Below are positions 27,710-36,352 of a stretch of 64,000 bases of DNA, in pieces. A program made the translations under genes and the position numbers. The stretch comes from an uncultured Sulfurovum sp. (GTDB lineage Bacteria > Campylobacterota > Campylobacteria > Campylobacterales > Sulfurovaceae). Position 1 is the stretch's first letter; the number at the start of each line of letters is the position of its first letter. The stretch spans positions 1 through 64,000 of the forward strand of contig CACVAU010000085.1 in the NCBI GenBank assembly GCA_902727915.1, given 5' to 3'. The notes below the pieces were generated by a model. It saw only the letters and a list, made by a program, of their open reading frames with translations. It was not told the origin of the DNA and searched no databases.

Positions 27710-27786
27710 CGCTAGGTGTGACTTTGTCACAAAAAAGATTACATTGGTTATAATTAATTTTAATTTAAAAGAGAAAAAGGAAGTAA

Positions 27787-28257
27787 ATGGCACTTATAGA
27801 AGGTAACTTACAAGTAGATACAAGCAAAAAGGTAGCAATAATTAATGCGAGATTTAATCACTTTATTACAGACAGATTGGTAGAGGGTGCGCAAGATGTT
27901 TACGCTCGACATGGTGGAAATGTGGATGATTTAGATTTAATTTTGGTACCAGGTGCTTTTGAAGTACCTTTTGCATTAGATAAAGCTTTGGCTTCTGGTA
28001 AGTATGATGCTGTCTGTTGTTTAGGGGCAGTTATTCGTGGTGCTACACCTCATTTTGATTATGTTTCAGCTGAAGCAACAAAAGGGGTCGCTTCTGCAAC
28101 CATGAAGCATGGTAAACCAGCAACTTTTGGTGTATTAACTGTTGACAGTATTGAACAAGCTATTGAACGTGCTGGTACAAAAGCAGGTAACAAAGGTGGA
28201 GAAGCAATGGCTGGGCTTATTGAGCTTATGAATTTATATACGGCTTTAGAGGCGTAA
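27787..28257 (+). CDS. ribH: 6,7-dimethyl-8-ribityllumazine synthase
   Basis: Penultimate riboflavin synthesis enzyme, which forms icosahedral or pentameric shells in the cytoplasm. Key stretches are [46 protein letters not shown] (catalytic His region), and [28 protein letters not shown]. The 156-aa length is complete. AAAAAGGAAG precedes the ATG. No FMN-riboswitch-like structure was recognised in the short gap after kdsA. Confidence 0.97.
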   Translation: MALIEGNLQVDTSKKVAIINARFNHFITDRLVEGAQDVYARHGGNVDDLDLILVPGAFEVPFALDKALASGKYDAVCCLGAVIRGATPHFDYVSAEATKGVASATMKHGKPATFGVLTVDSIEQAIERAGTKAGNKGGEAMAGLIELMNLYTALEA

Positions 28258-28266
28258 TTGAATGAT

Positions 28267-28331
28267 GGTGTGATAGCAATCACACCCTACGGCATTGAAA
28301 TTGTAGGGGGGGGGACGATTGCCATCGCACC
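28267..28331. repeat. REP-like inverted pair with G9 tract (BIME-like)
   Basis: Two head-to-head palindromic units occupy the ribH-nusB gap. Unit 1 (28267-28290) has the perfect 8-bp stem GGTGTGAT/ATCACACC followed by CCCTAC. Unit 2 (28303-28331) starts GTAGGG, runs into nine G's (28306-28314), and ends CGATTGCCATCGCACC. CCCTAC (28285-28290) pairs with GTAGGG (28303-28308) across a 12-base spacer. This GTAGGG + imperfect-hairpin layout is the style of REP/RAYT-associated elements seen in other bacteria. No second copy was found in this window. Confidence 0.6.
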
Positions 28332-28397
28332 AATAAATATATATAAAAGTTCAAGTTTTGAATTTTTATATACATTGTAAAAAGGTAAGAATAAAAT

Positions 28398-28850
28398 ATG
28401 GCAACAAGACATCAAGCAAGAACAGCAGTAGTAGGACTTTTATACGCATATGATTTAGGTAATGAAAATATTTCAACTTTTACCGATGATATTTTAGAAG
28501 AAGATAAAATAAGAAATAAACAAAGAGAGTTTTCACATGCTCTTTTTAATGGAACCATTAATAATTTGGCAACCATTGATGCAGAGATTCAAAAACATCT
28601 TAGAAGTTGGGATTATAAATCCATAGGTAAAGTAGAAAAATCAATTATGCGTTTGGCTGCTTTTGAAATTATGATTGAAGGAACAGATAAGCGTATTATC
28701 ATTAACGAAGCCATTGAGTTAGCCAAAGCTTTAGCTGATGATAAATCACCACGTTTTATTAATGCTGTGTTGGATGCTTTAGGTAAAGAAGAAGCAGCTA
28801 ATATTGAGAAACCTGAAGAAGTTGAAGTTCCTAAAGAGAAGCCAGAGTAG
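28398..28850 (+). CDS. nusB: Transcription antitermination factor NusB
   Basis: RNA-binding all-helical protein that joins the rRNA antitermination complex with S10. The start MATRHQARTAVVGLLYAYDLGN and the core KVEKSIMRLAAFEIM plus INEAIELAKALADDKSPRFINAVLDAL are characteristic. The last ~20 residues are an acidic/proline tail (EKPEEVEVPKEKPE) beyond the fold. The REP-like element lies in its leader, 67 bases before the start. Confidence 0.95.
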   Translation: MATRHQARTAVVGLLYAYDLGNENISTFTDDILEEDKIRNKQREFSHALFNGTINNLATIDAEIQKHLRSWDYKSIGKVEKSIMRLAAFEIMIEGTDKRIIINEAIELAKALADDKSPRFINAVLDALGKEEAANIEKPEEVEVPKEKPE

Positions 28851-28896
28851 GAAATTTCATTTTATTGAATAAATATATAAATTAAAGGAAACTAAA

Positions 28897-29958
28897 ATGA
28901 GTGCCTTAAATAACAGAAGAATGACCGTAGATGAAGCGATAGAACTCATTGAAAAAGCAGATTTAAAAACTTTGGGTCGAATGGCATCAGAGATGAAAGC
29001 TAAACTTCATCCCAAAAAAATCACGACTTTTGTGGTTGATAGAAATATTAATTATACCAATATATGTTGGGTAGATTGTAAGTTTTGTGCTTTTTACACA
29101 CATGAAAAAAAAGAAGATGCATATATTTTAACTTTTGATGAGATTGATCAAAAGATAGAAGAGTTACTTGCCATTGGTGGAACACAAATTTTATTTCAAG
29201 GAGGAGTTCATCCTAAACTTGAAATAGAATGGTATGAGGATTTAGTAGAACACATTGCCCAAAAGTATCCACAAGTTACAATTCATGGTTTTTCTTCTAT
29301 TGAGATAGATTATATTGCTAAGCGTTCTAAAATTTCTATTTCAGAAGTGTTGTCACGTCTTCAGGCTAAGGGGCTAAGCTCTATCCCTGGTGCTGGAGCA
29401 GAGATACTTTCTGATAGGGTTCGTGATATCATCGCACCTAAAAAGCATGACAAAGATCAATGGTTAGAGGTTCATAGACAAGCACATAAATTGGGTGTAA
29501 AGTCTACGGCTACGATGATGTATGGAACTGTGGAGACAACGCGTGAACTTGTTGAGCATTTAGATTATGTGAGACAACTTCAGGATGAAACAGGTGGATT
29601 TAGAGCATTTATTATGTGGTCTTATCAAAGTGATCATACGCAGTTAAAGCGTGAGCTTCCAACCATTTCTAAAACCACACCAAATCAATATTTACGTTAT
29701 TTAGCAGTAGCACGTTTATTCTTGGATAATGTACCGAATATTCAAAGTTCATGGGTAACACAAGGTTCTTACATTGGTCAGATGGCACTAAAATTTGGTG
29801 CAAATGATTTGGGTTCAACCATGATGGAAGAAAATGTTGTGTCAGCAGCAGGGGCAGCCAATACAATGAATCAAGATGAGATGATAGAGTTAATACGTGA
29901 TATAGGTGAAAACCCTGCTAAACGTAATACAGCTTATGAGATTTTAGAAAGATTTTAA
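28897..29958 (+). CDS. mqnC: Cyclic dehypoxanthinyl futalosine synthase
   Basis: Radical SAM enzyme of the futalosine pathway to menaquinone, the respiratory quinone of this phylum. The [4Fe-4S] ligands are in ICWVDCKFCAF (CX3CX2C, about residues 56-66). LFQGGVHPKLEIEWYEDLV, GFSSIEIDYIAKRS and SIPGAGAEILSDRVRDIIAPKK distinguish MqnC from the related MqnE and CofH. The 353-aa length is complete. AAAGGAAAC precedes the ATG. The M16-like gene begins 3 bases after its stop, so the two are in one transcript. Confidence 0.94.
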   Translation: MSALNNRRMTVDEAIELIEKADLKTLGRMASEMKAKLHPKKITTFVVDRNINYTNICWVDCKFCAFYTHEKKEDAYILTFDEIDQKIEELLAIGGTQILFQGGVHPKLEIEWYEDLVEHIAQKYPQVTIHGFSSIEIDYIAKRSKISISEVLSRLQAKGLSSIPGAGAEILSDRVRDIIAPKKHDKDQWLEVHRQAHKLGVKSTATMMYGTVETTRELVEHLDYVRQLQDETGGFRAFIMWSYQSDHTQLKRELPTISKTTPNQYLRYLAVARLFLDNVPNIQSSWVTQGSYIGQMALKFGANDLGSTMMEENVVSAAGAANTMNQDEMIELIRDIGENPAKRNTAYEILERF

Positions 29959-29961
29959 CAC

Positions 29962-31269
29962 ATGAAAAAAATAAATTTTATAAAAAAATTAACAATTATA
30001 ACACTAGTAATTCAAGGAACATTAATGGGTGCAAACCTTAGTCAATTAAAAATTAATAACACAGAAGTCCCTTTTATATTTGAAGAAGACAAAAACTTAC
30101 CAATTGTTTCGATGCAATTGATTTTTAAGAATTCTGGGACACTTACCGACAGGAAAGATGGCTTGGTAAAACTTTCAGCTGCCTTACTTAATGAAGGAAC
30201 TAAAAAAGATGGGAGTATTGGGTTTGCGACAAAGCTTGAAAATAGAGCCATTACTTTAGGTACACATGCAGGTAAGGAGACTTTTGTTATAGAAGTCGGT
30301 GCTTTAAAAGAAGAATTTTCTTATGCCATTGATCGATTAAAAGAGTTACTACAAGACCCAAACTATACAGAAAAGACTTTAGATAAAATTAAAACACAAG
30401 CCATAGGAACTTTAAAAAGAAAAGAGAGTGACTTTGATTATATTTCTGCTTTAGAATTAAAGAAAATGCTTTTCCCTAATAGTCCTTTGGCTAAGGCATC
30501 CTCTGGAACAGTGAAAAGTGTGGAAAGTATTACTTTGGTAGATATAGATAAACACTTAGGTGACCATTTGGGTGTTGACAATGCCATTGTTGTTATGGGT
30601 GGGGACATTAGGCAAAAGGAAGCAGCTTTATATGCTAAAGCGACTTTAGAACTACTTTCTATTGTGAATTCACCAAACATTGAAAGTATGAAAGCTGTAG
30701 GACAGAAGAAAGTAGAAGAAAAAATTGTGAAGAGTGAACAAGCTTATGTATATTTTGGTGCACCACTTGAGGTAGCTTATGATTCCAAAGAACGACATCT
30801 TGCTAACGTAGCTTCATTTATTTTAGGTAGTTCTGGTTTTGGTTCACGTATGATGGAAGAGATTAGGGTAAAAAAAGGTTTAGCTTATTCGGCATATAGT
30901 CGTTTTAACATTAACAAAACACACTCTTATTTTTCTGGTTATTTACAAACAAAAATTGAGAGTGGAGATGAGGCTGTAAATTCTGTTAAAGAAGTTGTTC
31001 AAACTTTTTTAGATAAAGGTGTAAGTCAAGAAGAGTTAACAGCTGCACAGCAGTTTCTACTTGGTTCAGAACCTCTTAGAAACGAGACACTATCTCAACG
31101 TTTAGGTAAAGCTTTTCAAGAGTATTATACCAATAAACCTTTGGGTTCATCGGTCGAAGATTTAAAGAAAATAGAAGCTATTAAATTAGAAGAACTGAAT
31201 ACTTTTATTAAAAAACATCAAGAAATCATAAAACTTTCATTTTCAGTAGTAACTGGGGCTAAAAAGTAG
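29962..31269 (+). CDS. M16-family peptidase-like protein lacking the zinc motif
   Basis: An exported protein (signal LTIITLVIQGTLMGA) with the two-lobed M16/insulinase fold: the N lobe has LKINNTEVPFIFEEDKNLPIVSMQLIFKNSGTLTDRKDGLVKLSAALLNEGT (each half of this stretch is typical of the family) and the C lobe has RMMEEIRVKKGLAYSAYS. In active enzymes HXXEH precedes the NEGT position, but here it reads KLSAALLNEGT, so the zinc ligands are gone. It is probably a non-catalytic partner of an active M16 protease encoded elsewhere, as in PqqF/G-like or mitochondrial processing peptidase pairs. It shares a transcript with mqnC. Confidence 0.82.
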   Translation: MKKINFIKKLTIITLVIQGTLMGANLSQLKINNTEVPFIFEEDKNLPIVSMQLIFKNSGTLTDRKDGLVKLSAALLNEGTKKDGSIGFATKLENRAITLGTHAGKETFVIEVGALKEEFSYAIDRLKELLQDPNYTEKTLDKIKTQAIGTLKRKESDFDYISALELKKMLFPNSPLAKASSGTVKSVESITLVDIDKHLGDHLGVDNAIVVMGGDIRQKEAALYAKATLELLSIVNSPNIESMKAVGQKKVEEKIVKSEQAYVYFGAPLEVAYDSKERHLANVASFILGSSGFGSRMMEEIRVKKGLAYSAYSRFNINKTHSYFSGYLQTKIESGDEAVNSVKEVVQTFLDKGVSQEELTAAQQFLLGSEPLRNETLSQRLGKAFQEYYTNKPLGSSVEDLKKIEAIKLEELNTFIKKHQEIIKLSFSVVTGAKK

Positions 31270-31271
31270 TG

Positions 31272-33230
31272 TTAGTATGTAGAGGAGAGAAACTCCTCTA
31301 ACAGAGCTGCTTTAGAAAAATAATATCCTTGTGAATAATCTACGCCTAAGTTTTTGAGAATATTAAAAATATTTTCATTTTCAACAAATTCAGCAATGGT
31401 TTCAATATTTTGCTTTTTTGCAACAAAGACAATGGTTTCTACTAAATCTTGGGAAAATTTATCCTGTTCAATATTACGTATAAGGCTACCATCGATTTTA
31501 ATATAGTTGGGTTGATAAGATTGTACTCGTGAAAAATTTGAAAAGCCTTTTCCAAAATCATCTAAAGAAATTTTAATACCGTATTGCTTTACTTTTTGAA
31601 TAAAGTGTTGAATCATCTCTTTATTATTAATTTTCTCATCTTCAACCAACTCTATGGTGATTCGATGGGTTTCGCTTTTATGTTCTTCTAAAAGAGTATA
31701 AAACTCATTTTGAATTTTTGTATCTTCAATATCTAAAGCTGAAAGGTTAATGGAGATCCCTGTTTCTGTATTGTAAAGCGCACGAAATGAATTTTGAAGG
31801 GTGATGCTGGTAATTTTATGATAATACTTTCCCTCTTTAGCAATTTCTAAGAAATGATAAGGGGAAAGTATGTTGTTATCTCGATCGATAAGTCGTACTA
31901 ATGATTCATATTTTTTTATTTTTAATGTTTTGTTATTGACAATTGGCTGAAAGTAAGAAACGATATTATAGTTGTCTATGGCTTCTTTTAACATCATAAA
32001 CTTATTAAGTTTTTCATTTGATTCTTTTGTCATTTCATCTTTAAAGTTTCTCGCAACAATAAATTCTTCTTTAGTTTTTAAAATTTTTCTAAGACCAAGT
32101 TTTGCATTTTCTAGGCTCTCTTGACCGTAAGCCAATGAGCTTACAATGGAGAGTGTATAATTAACAATACCAATTTTAATTTTTTGATTATTAACTTTGA
32201 TTTGAAATTTTTTTAGTGTATTAACAAGGTAGGTCATATCTAAACTTGAATCATATTGTTTGACAAAAGCAAATTTTCCATTATTAAGAAGATAAATTTG
32301 AGAAAATCTACACTCTTCTGGCATATATTTGAGTAGTTCTTTAGCAAAAAGTTTTTGTAGTTTTTTGGTTATTTTTCTGGTAAAAGAGTGTTCAAGATAT
32401 TTGAATTCTTCAATTTTAATAAGAAAAAGAATGGATTCTGGATGTTGTTTTAAATAGTCATCAAGTTGTTCTTCAGGATGAATGATATTGGTAATAGGAA
32501 TGGAAAGGGTTATGAATTGTTCAATTTCTCCATTAATATTTATGATGGGCTGAATGGTTGTCTGAAGATAATAGAGTAGACCCGACTTGGTTCGGTGTTT
32601 TAAAACACCTGTCCAGACCACTTGTGTGTGTAAAATTTTATGCCAAAGGGTTACTAAATAATTAGGAGAGTCTTCTTGAAATTTAATTATTTCATAATTC
32701 TGACCAACCAATTCCTCTTTTTGATATCCAGAAACTTTACAAAATTGTTCATTGACATAGGTAATAACTTGATCTTTATTTATTTTAGAAATAATTGCCG
32801 AAGCATTGGTAATGTTTTGATATTCTTTAATAAGGTTTTTCTCAATAACTTGACTTTTAATGAGATCTAATTGTATTTTTAAAGTATTTTCATTAATAGG
32901 CTTTTGGATATATCCTTGAATTCCATAGTTAATACTTTGCTGTAATATGGTATTTTCTATGTGCATTGAGACAATAAGAATAGGTATTTCGCTGTCAATG
33001 TTCCGAATCATTTTAATAAAGTCTGATCCATTACTGTTAGGCATGGATAAATCGGTAATAATTAAATCTATTGAGGTTGTTTTAAATTTGATAAAAGCAT
33101 CTGATTCATCTTCTGCAAGAACTAAATTGGTACAGTACTTTTTTAAGAGATGAGCTGTAAGGGTTCGAGTAAATTTATCATCTTCAATATATAATACATT
33201 AAATTGGTTGGGTTGCGAAGATGAAATAAT
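31272..33230 (-). CDS. Receiver-PAS-degenerate GGDEF-EAL response regulator
   Basis: Receiver (YIEDD, phospho-acceptor in IITDLSMP near residue 60, Lys in IQKPI), PAS (about 135-245), a degenerate GGDEF whose signature reads NNGKF (about 316), and an EAL domain with ESLVRL (about 442), NLS, ELVEDE, DDFGKGFSN (about 557), LKIDG-type KIDGS, AEF and SQGYYF. It is expected to be a phospho-regulated c-di-GMP phosphodiesterase. The first ATG (33044) lies inside the receiver. The frame opens at a stop at 33255-33257 with no ATG, GTG or TTG before it. AAAGGA followed by ATT at 33230 is the best start, a rare codon, so this coordinate is uncertain. Confidence 0.8.
   Translation of the reverse strand: MISSSQPNQFNVLYIEDDKFTRTLTAHLLKKYCTNLVLAEDESDAFIKFKTTSIDLIITDLSMPNSNGSDFIKMIRNIDSEIPILIVSMHIENTILQQSINYGIQGYIQKPINENTLKIQLDLIKSQVIEKNLIKEYQNITNASAIISKINKDQVITYVNEQFCKVSGYQKEELVGQNYEIIKFQEDSPNYLVTLWHKILHTQVVWTGVLKHRTKSGLLYYLQTTIQPIININGEIEQFITLSIPITNIIHPEEQLDDYLKQHPESILFLIKIEEFKYLEHSFTRKITKKLQKLFAKELLKYMPEECRFSQIYLLNNGKFAFVKQYDSSLDMTYLVNTLKKFQIKVNNQKIKIGIVNYTLSIVSSLAYGQESLENAKLGLRKILKTKEEFIVARNFKDEMTKESNEKLNKFMMLKEAIDNYNIVSYFQPIVNNKTLKIKKYESLVRLIDRDNNILSPYHFLEIAKEGKYYHKITSITLQNSFRALYNTETGISINLSALDIEDTKIQNEFYTLLEEHKSETHRITIELVEDEKINNKEMIQHFIQKVKQYGIKISLDDFGKGFSNFSRVQSYQPNYIKIDGSLIRNIEQDKFSQDLVETIVFVAKKQNIETIAEFVENENIFNILKNLGVDYSQGYYFSKAALLEEFLSSTY
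31280..31300. terminator. Hairpin at convergent gene ends
   Basis: A perfect 8-bp stem TAGAGGAG/CTCCTCTA with loop AGAAA, located in the last codons of the minus-strand EAL gene and 11 bases past the stop of the M16-like gene. In the minus direction a T5 run follows about 15 bases later. A shared terminator is plausible. Confidence 0.4.
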
Positions 33231-33464
33231 AGTAAAATCCTTTGTAAAAACTAGCTATATCCCCTAAAATTATTATAAGATAAAATAAGAAACAATTCAG
33301 TTTATCTTGAAGATATTTACTAAATATGTTTCTTAATGTTACATTTTAGAACATTTTATTATAAATAGAGTTTAATTATTATTTTTAAAAATATGACAGT
33401 ATGAAATTTTATTGTTTTTATTTTTCATTATTTATGTATAATAAATAAAATAATAGGAGAGAAT

Positions 33465-35249
33465 ATGCAAGAAGCAAAAGCATTATTTCAAAAATTAAAG
33501 ATAGTTTCACTTTTAGATTTAGCATTGCTTATACCTTCTTCTTATAATAATACCATACTTTCATCAAGTATAGAACTTACTAAAGTGCATACCTTAGAGG
33601 CAACAGTTAAGGAAGTGAATCGTTTTAATGGAAAATTACGTATAGATTTTTGGTTACCAGCTTTTAATCAGTGTCTAAGTTCTATATTTTTTAGGGTTAC
33701 TCCTTATCATCATAAACTTTTTACAGTAGGCTCTACGCATTATATTCAAGGAAAGGTAGAAGAGTATAGAGGCTTGTTACAGATGAGTCAGCCAAAATCT
33801 TTAAAGTATATCAATCAACTTATTCCAAAATATGCTACGGTATTAAAAGAAAGTAGTATACGGTCTTTAATTGAATATTATGTTAGTGAACAGAGTCTTT
33901 ATTCGGAGGGCTTGAATCAGTTTGAAGTTAAAACTTTGTTGGGATTACATTATCCTCAAAGTTTAAAAGATACAGAAGGGTATGATAAAGAAGTTTTAAA
34001 GTTTGTAGAAGCTTTTAATCATATGAAAAAATTGAAATCTAAAAAAGAGGATTTTCCTTCTATAGAAGCTTTAAGTGGAAAATTAAATGCTTTTATAGAA
34101 GCTTTACCTTTTACTTTAACAAATGAACAAGCAACTGTTATTGATGAAGTGGCACAAGATTTGAGACGAAAAGATAAAGCGACTAAACGTTTAATTATTG
34201 GGGATGTTGGATCAGGAAAAACCATGATTATTTTAGCTGCATCGGTTATTGCTTATCCTAGTTGTAGTATTCTAATGGCACCTACTTCTTTGTTGGCTAT
34301 TCAACTTTATGAAGAAGCTTTAAAATATTTACCACGTCATCTAAAGGTAGCACTTGTTATGCAAGGTAAGAATGAAGGCGATTATAGTAGTGCAGACTTT
34401 ATTATTGGAACCCATGCCATTTTACATAAAAAAGATTTGCCAAAAGCTTCTTTAGTAATGGTTGATGAACAGCATCGTTTTGGAACAAGACAGCGTGCAT
34501 TATTGGAAAATATGATGGAAAGAGAGGAGAAAAAACCTCATTATTTACAGTTTTCAGCAACACCAATTCCAAGAACACAGGCAATGATGCAATCAGAATT
34601 GATAGATGTGAGTTTGATTACATCTACCCCTTTTAAGAAAGAGATTACAACTTTGGTCATAGGTAAAGAAGATTTCCCTGATTTACTAGAAGCCATTAAA
34701 GATGAAATAGCCCAAAAACATCAAATCCTTATTATTTATCCTTTGGTTGAAAAGAGCAGTGAAATTCCATATCAATCCCTAGAAGAAAGTAGAGGTTTTT
34801 GGGAAAAGAAATTTGAGAATGTTTATGTGACACATGGAAAAGATAAGCAAAAAGAAGCTGTATTACAATCCTTTAGAGACAAAGGAGATATTCTTTTAGC
34901 AACTACAGTGGTTGAGGTAGGTATCTCTTTGCCACGCTTAACATTAATTATAATAGTGGGTGCAGAACGATTAGGCTTAGCAACACTTCATCAACTACGT
35001 GGTCGCGTAGGTAGATTAGGACTGAAGAGTTATTGTTATCTGTTTACTAATAAAAGAAAAAATAACCGTCTAAAGTCTTTTTCAGAAACGATTAGTGGTT
35101 TTGAAATAGCGAAGTTAGATTTACAGTTTAGAAATTCAGGAGATATACTAGATGGTACAATTCAGAGTGGTATGCAGTTTAAGTGGTTAAATTTAGCTGA
35201 AGATGAGCATATTATTAACGTGGCAAAAGAGAGGCTTAAGTACTTGTAG
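33465..35249 (+). CDS. recG: ATP-dependent DNA helicase RecG
   Basis: Remodels stalled forks and Holliday junctions. Superfamily 2 motifs are in order: GDVGSGKTM (Walker A, about residue 246), MVDEQHRFGTRQR (DEQH box, about 333), FSATPIPRTQAM (motif III), VVEVGISLPRLTLIIIVGAERLGLATLHQLRGRVGR (motifs V-VI read as two halves), and the TRG-like C-terminal LQFRNSGDILDGTIQSG. At 594 aa it is about 100 residues shorter than E. coli RecG because the N-terminal wedge region is reduced, as in other Campylobacterota. AGGAGA precedes the ATG, and the 230-base AT-rich gap upstream holds a TATAAT at 33437-33442. Confidence 0.95.
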   Translation: MQEAKALFQKLKIVSLLDLALLIPSSYNNTILSSSIELTKVHTLEATVKEVNRFNGKLRIDFWLPAFNQCLSSIFFRVTPYHHKLFTVGSTHYIQGKVEEYRGLLQMSQPKSLKYINQLIPKYATVLKESSIRSLIEYYVSEQSLYSEGLNQFEVKTLLGLHYPQSLKDTEGYDKEVLKFVEAFNHMKKLKSKKEDFPSIEALSGKLNAFIEALPFTLTNEQATVIDEVAQDLRRKDKATKRLIIGDVGSGKTMIILAASVIAYPSCSILMAPTSLLAIQLYEEALKYLPRHLKVALVMQGKNEGDYSSADFIIGTHAILHKKDLPKASLVMVDEQHRFGTRQRALLENMMEREEKKPHYLQFSATPIPRTQAMMQSELIDVSLITSTPFKKEITTLVIGKEDFPDLLEAIKDEIAQKHQILIIYPLVEKSSEIPYQSLEESRGFWEKKFENVYVTHGKDKQKEAVLQSFRDKGDILLATTVVEVGISLPRLTLIIIVGAERLGLATLHQLRGRVGRLGLKSYCYLFTNKRKNNRLKSFSETISGFEIAKLDLQFRNSGDILDGTIQSGMQFKWLNLAEDEHIINVAKERLKYL

Positions 35250-35282
35250 TTTGAAAGGTATTGAGATTAAAAAAGTATGTTT

Positions 35283-35648
35283 TTATTGATTTGGTCGTGT
35301 CCAAATAAAGAGTAAGACTAAGGATAAAAGTACTATTTGTATGGAGAGTATCAGAGGTTTTAGTGAAAGTGCTAATGAAATGATAATAACAAGTAAAACA
35401 GAAAGGGTTGATAAATATTTTGCTTTTTTGTTAATGGCTCCTTTACGGTGCCAGTCATCAATCATCTTACCAAAGAGCTTATGATTTAGTAGCCAAGTAT
35501 GAAGCTTTTCAGATGATTTTGCAAAGAAAAAAGCAGCGAGTAGAAGAAAGGGTACCGTAGGTAGAAGGGGTAAGATAACACCTAGGATGGCCAAACCTAG
35601 CATGATGAACCCCAGTGTTAACCAAATAAAATTGACAGCTTTTTTCAT
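35283..35648 (-). CDS. YbaN-family (DUF454) inner-membrane protein
   Basis: A 121-residue membrane protein. The first helix carries FIMLGLAILGVILPLLPTVPFLLLAAFFFAKSSEKLHTWLL, whose GxxxPxLPTxPFLLLxxxxFxxSSxxxxxWL pattern is the DUF454 signature. Then come KLFGKMIDDWHRKGAI, a basic loop and two further helices. The family's role is unknown. It is convergent with recG and downstream of hpf in the same direction. Confidence 0.85.
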   Translation of the reverse strand: MKKAVNFIWLTLGFIMLGLAILGVILPLLPTVPFLLLAAFFFAKSSEKLHTWLLNHKLFGKMIDDWHRKGAINKKAKYLSTLSVLLVIIISLALSLKPLILSIQIVLLSLVLLFIWTRPNQ

Positions 35649-35684
35649 GAGTTCCCATTGTATCTATGGGAACTTGTCATTTGA

Positions 35685-36215
35685 CTAATAAAGACCAAAT
35701 TTACCATCAGCTCGTTTATACATAACTCTCATTAATCCATCATGATCATTAAAAACAATGAATTGTCGTTTATTTTCAGCTCTTAATGCTGTAATCGCTT
35801 CGTCAAAATCTAGTGGTTTATGAAGTTCTAAATCCATTGGTACAAGTTCAACTTCTTCTGTATCTAATTCAAGTACTGCTTCTGCTTCTTCCCCTAAATC
35901 TTTAAATGACATAACTTTATGGTTTTTGATTTTATCGGCATGTCTTCGTAGTGCTTTTTGCGCTCTGGAAAAAGCATTGTCAGCTGCTGCATAAACATCT
36001 TTGTCACTTTGTGTAATAACGATGGTATTTTTATCCTTTAAATTAAGGACAAGTTCAACCGAAACATTTTTTTTACTTTTACTATCGGCAGTAATAATGG
36101 TGTTGCTTGAAATTATATTTAAGTTGTATTTGTTTAATCCATCAATACTTTCAGAGATATGTTCTCTAATGGAGTCTGATAGATCATAATGTCTTCCCAC
36201 TATATTTTTACTCAT
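35685..36215 (-). CDS. hpf: Ribosome hibernation promoting factor, long form
   Basis: A 176-residue long HPF. The N-terminal S30Ae/YfiA domain (about 1-105: GRHYDLSDSIREHISESIDGLNKYN, ending FSRAQKALRRHADKIKNHK) sits in the decoding channel. The C-terminal dimerisation domain (about 120-176: LDFDEAITALRAENKRQFIVFNDHDGLMRVMYKRADGKFGLY, a continuous family signature read in two parts) joins two 70S particles into 100S dimers. Expected to act in stationary phase or starvation. It is downstream of the pilin cluster, with a 137-base AT-rich gap that could hold its own promoter. Confidence 0.93.
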   Translation of the reverse strand: MSKNIVGRHYDLSDSIREHISESIDGLNKYNLNIISSNTIITADSKSKKNVSVELVLNLKDKNTIVITQSDKDVYAAADNAFSRAQKALRRHADKIKNHKVMSFKDLGEEAEAVLELDTEEVELVPMDLELHKPLDFDEAITALRAENKRQFIVFNDHDGLMRVMYKRADGKFGLY

Positions 36216-36352
36216 AATTTATCCTTTTGTTTTTAATGATTTAAAGTGAAAACTGTTAAAAGTTAGTCTCTTTAAGTATCTTAATTGTACTCTTCAATAG
36301 TTAACAGATAGTAAATAAACTTAAAATAATTTATTAAATTAAAATTTATTTA

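Noticed and set aside
27717..27731. TGTGAC-TTT-GTCACA hairpin after kdsA as a terminator
   Set aside because: It is followed by a run of A's rather than T's on the plus strand, and the T-run on the minus strand precedes the stem. The neighbouring genes look co-transcribed.
30553..30570. HLGDH in the M16-like protein as a zinc motif
   Set aside because: It lies far downstream of the position of HXXEH in the family fold and has Asp in place of Glu. Treated as coincidence.
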